From: Chlorops oryzae
Taxonomy: Eukaryota; Arthropoda; Insecta; Diptera; Chloropidae
Length of the DNA: 64,000 nt
Direction of reading: 5' to 3'
Assembly (NCBI GenBank): GCA_020466095.1
Contig: CM035806.1
Coordinates: 55,803,916 to 55,867,915 of the forward strand
Shown: piece by piece, positions 61,054-64,000 of the stretch
How positions within the stretch are numbered: position 1 is the first letter of the stretch
Layout: every line of letters starts with the position of its first letter
Made by a program: the position numbers and the translations under genes
Notes under the pieces: model-generated
What the model saw: only the letters and a program-made list of their open reading frames with translations
Databases searched by the model: none
What the model was told of the DNA's origin: nothing

Positions 61054-61694
61054 CTTAGAATATATATGTATAAGAAATTGGTTTTTTAATTTTCCTTATT
61101 TGACTATCCTAAAACCAGACAAAATTACGACAATTGTCCCAAAAAAAACGGACCTATGGTCAGGCGTTTTGCGAACTAGTCCCTCTCCTAGGACAGGCCC
61201 ATGTTAAAAAGGTCAGTTGAATACATTAGAAGTGGAATTATGAAGGGACTGGTACTGGTAACATGAAGGACTGACCGAAGGCTACACTTGGGTCAGTCCA
61301 TATAACTGCAGGGTTATGTAGTGAAAATCCGGTTTCCTGAAAATATGCAAGTATGTTTAGCAAGTGTTTGTATTGTTGAAGGCATTAAACCCTTGAAGCC
61401 TCACATTTAAGGGCTGTGGTAGCGGTAATGGTAGCATCAATTGCTGAAAAGGAGTTAGCGGTTGCGCTAGAGGTATTTCTATATATTCGGGTAACGGTTT
61501 TACCGGTATTTCTTTTTCATTAAAAAATGTAATATGTACAGGCAGCCAGCACTCATTTGACTGGAAATCTAATGATTTATCATCTATTTCTTTAATTATT
61601 TGTATTACCAGTGCATATTATTCTTGCTGGGTTTATAAGCGATATAAAAATATCGATACCAATGCTGAAAATTCGAATCTCTATCTCTTACACT
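61054..61694. other. Non-coding stretch with repeat debris
   Basis: Contains GGACTGACC/GGTCAGTCC inverted pieces at about 61264-61300. No gene seen. Confidence 0.4.
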
Positions 61695-62113
61695 CAGTGC
61701 CGGATTAAGGTAGGGCTATCTGGGGCTATAGCCCCAGGCCCCAACTGGCAATGGGCTCCGAGCGTCCAAATAAAATATCATCAAAATATTTCAAAAAATA
61801 TTTTTCGAGTGAAATTTCTTTAAAATTTAAAAATTAATGAAATAAAAAATTAAATTATATGAGCCCTTGAATTTGAAAGTGGTATAAGTCAAAACTTTTA
61901 AAAATCTAGTTTTACTTCAGATTATCTTATTTAATAAGAATTTGATATGAAATAGCTGATAAACTAGATTTAAAAAATTTTTGACTTATACCTAAGGCCA
62001 CCATATTTTTTTCGCACCAAATTAGTACAAATTGCCAAGTACACAGTAAAAAAATCAGTAAAAATCAGTACACTTTTATATATGTATAAAAACAATCTTA
62101 TACCGTCGGCAAA

Positions 62114-62397
62114 CGTATATAGTTAATCGCGATTAAATTTTTTTAATCCACTTTTCCAAAAAACCCTGACAGACGACAAATGGTGAATTAAAAATATATG
62201 ATTAAGCAACCACTCAATTAAATTTATTATTTAAATTCTATTTGACAGCTATCACCAAGGTTTCTTTGTCAAAAAGAACGATTATGAATATAATCGCGCT
62301 TCTAAAAGTTCGATTAAAATAGAATTGATCCTACTTTTATCTATACATAATTCATCTTTAATCTACAAAACGGAGATAATCGCGATTATGCTATACG
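62114..62397. mobile_element. MITE inside the hAT stack, TAATCGCGATTA ends
   Basis: CGTATATAGTTAATCGCGATTA-like left arm (first 20 bases CGTATATAGTTAATCGCGAT) is mirrored by the right arm complement CGTATAGCATAATCGCGATT. No clear TSD. Confidence 0.55.
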
Positions 62398-62486
62398 TCT
62401 GTCTAGGCTATTATAGAAGTGGAAAGAGATTTCGAAGTGAAAACAAGATCTAAGATCTTTAAAAAAAAAATCAAAACTGTGTTTGT

Positions 62487-62885
62487 TTACCAAATTTTTG
62501 GATCATCTTGGTAATATTGGCTATAAAAGTTGTATTTATCACTGTTCGCAATTTGTTTTAAAAACTGTGGTTTTTCCTTGAGAAAATCAAAGAAATCAAC
62601 GCACTTAAAGTTTAAGTTAAATTTTACTAATAAAATTGATTTTAAGGTGTCGATTTTAAGATTGGACGACTCAGATTTCCAAAAATTTTTGATTAAAGAA
62701 AAAATGCGTTCAACTGGTGCGCTGGTTCCAGGCAAGCAAAGAATGAACTGAATGAGAACCGAAAATTCCAAATAGGGCACTTGCACAGCATCTATGTGCT
62801 TGAAAATTTCAACCCATCTACTTTCCATTTCAAATTTCTCTGGGTTCCACTCCAAGATTTTATCCGGTGTGCAATACGACTTCAC
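62487..62885 (-). pseudogene. hAT transposase C-terminal (dimerisation domain) fragment
   Basis: A minus-strand frame of 132 residues. Residues about 50-95 read LPGTSAPVERIFSLIKNFWK and then LKIDTLKSILLVKFNL, the conserved hAT C-terminal dimerisation motif (P.TSAP.ER.FS). The catalytic core upstream is absent because other elements occupy that side, so no active transposase is made. A downstream stop at 62487-62489 looks like the natural end. Confidence 0.75.
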
Positions 62886-63023
62886 GTAGCCATACTAAAA
62901 GTGAGACATTTTGAGTCTGTGTTTATCGTAGACAATTTGATTTGAGAAGACTTCAAGAATCAGTACGAAATCAGTACCGGTTTTCAATCAGTACAATGAG
63001 CCGAAAATCAGTACTGTACTGAT

Positions 63024-63252
63024 CAGACCTGGGCAGACGCAATTACATTTCGTAATTGATTACACACTCAATTACAATTACTCGTAATTGTAATTGAAAA
63101 ATTTCCAATTACAATATTTCAATTGAAATTACATGTTATTCTAATTGAGAAACTTCAATTACAATTTCAAGTAATGGTAATTGGAAAATTTTCAATAACA
63201 ATTACTTGTAATTGTAATTGAAAAATTTTGTAATTGGGTTTGCCCAGGTCTG
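63024..63252. mobile_element. hAT-type MITE with perfect 8 bp TSD
   Basis: The octamer GTACTGAT is identical at 63016-63023 and 63253-63260. The ends are CAGACCTGGGCA on both arms. The interior is almost wholly CAATTAC/GTAATTG units in both orientations. It is the youngest layer of this stack. Confidence 0.85.
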
Positions 63253-63500
63253 GTACTGATAAAATCAGTACGTCTGGTGGGCGTACTTATACCACTTTCA
63301 AAATCAAGGGCTCATATTTAAACTGTTTCTATTATTGTTCATTCCTTTGAAAGAAATTGTACTAATATATAATAACTCATATTGAACTTAAATTGACTTT
63401 GGCAGTTATTCCTTATTTCAAAAAACTGCGCAAAATAGAGCATCAGTGGGCCCCATCACTATAAAAGCCCTGGGCCTCATGACACATTGATCCGCCGCCG

Positions 63501-64000
63501 CTCACACTGATGTCATTTATCTGGGAATAACCCTTCAGTACGAACAATCACAATTAGTCTTTTTTCATGAATGAATTCATGGGTTGAAGATAACTAGTGA
63601 ATTCATATCGTAGATTTTATTTTGTATTGATTAATAGCTAGTGAGATAGCTAGTGAGTTGTAGCCACTACATCAATATGAGCAGTAACCCATGAATTAAC
63701 TTATGAAATGTAAGTAACCCTCTTGGCACAGTCTTGCACCCGTCTTCGATGTTGGCTGCACGACTTGAACAAATCGTTGACGACACTTACAAGACTAAAG
63801 CATAGGTGGCGTCGATGCAAAATCCATACAAATGTCGCGAGCTTCGTGCACGACTCTTTGCAGGACATGTCATTCATGAAGTCATGCATCCCATGCGTGG
63901 AGGAAGTCATCCATGACTGGTCTTGCGTAATGCAAACATGAATAGTTCTTACAATTTTTTAAAAATTTCGATAAAACGCTTATCTAACATGGCATTGTAA
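63501..64000. other. Non-coding stretch to the right edge
   Basis: Contains an inverted pair TTCATGGGTT / AACCCATGAA (about 63569-63700), possibly a small hairpin element. Chance frames at 63701-63941 on both strands. No gene seen. Confidence 0.4.

Larger units (their letters stand above)
61695..63500. mobile_element. hAT element with nested insertions
   Basis: The left end is CAGTGCCGGATTAAGG and the right end complement is CGGCGGCGGATCAA. The flanking octamers CTTACACT (61687-61694) and CTCACACT (63501-63508) match at seven of eight. GGGGC/GCCCC-rich subtermini are typical. Inside are a second inverted arm pair (61858-61890 with 63284-63320, GAGCCCTTGA...GTGGTATAAGT), a hairpin at 61882-61993 and the elements listed below. 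Confidence 0.75.

Overview
This window is AT-rich, intron- and repeat-dominated eukaryotic DNA from a dipteran, most likely a non-drosophilid higher fly such as a tephritid fruit fly. The species is inferred from three things: one recognisable insect gene, dipteran mini-me-type repeats carrying (GTCY)n tracts, and very long introns. Operons and CRISPR arrays are absent.

The one well-supported gene runs right to left on the minus strand. Its coding exons lie at 20123-20239, 12330-12487, 518-590, 225-392 and 1-68, and it continues beyond the left edge. Every junction has GT/AG sites and matching phase. The joined 194 residues contain an atypical Smad MH2 domain that aligns along its length with the MH2 fold. 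This matches the Drosophila chitin-deposition and tracheal-tube genes expansion (exp) and rebuf (reb). Exon sizes are 68-168 bp, while two of the introns are 7.6 and 11.7 kb.

The introns and everything right of about 20.3 kb are largely a transposable-element graveyard. I could delimit many elements by terminal inverted repeats (TIRs) and target-site duplications (TSDs): a PIF-Harbinger element nested in a CACTA-type element (3.9-5.1 kb), two related palindromic elements (8.2-9.2 kb), a hAT element 29 bp from an exp exon (19.6-20.1 kb), a piggyBac-like element inside another (24.9-25.7 kb), several further hAT elements, a P-like MITE (35.5 kb), hairpin MITEs and a multi-layer hAT stack (61.7-63.5 kb) with a transposase remnant. 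Two decayed non-LTR retrotransposon tails (5.6 and 37.2 kb) and a tRNA-derived SINE are also present. Five mini-me/Helentron-like copies (10.2, 38.1, 46.7, 52.4, 55.9 kb) carry or abut tetranucleotide arrays, including an 850 bp TCTG/TTTG array.

Other coding content is weak. A 66-codon splice-bounded frame at 50586-50770 (minus), a GC-richer island at 53.8-55.3 kb and a 99-codon frame at 46191-46490 (minus) are candidates only. The great majority of the other open frames are simple-repeat or chance frames. No rRNA or true tRNA gene was found.
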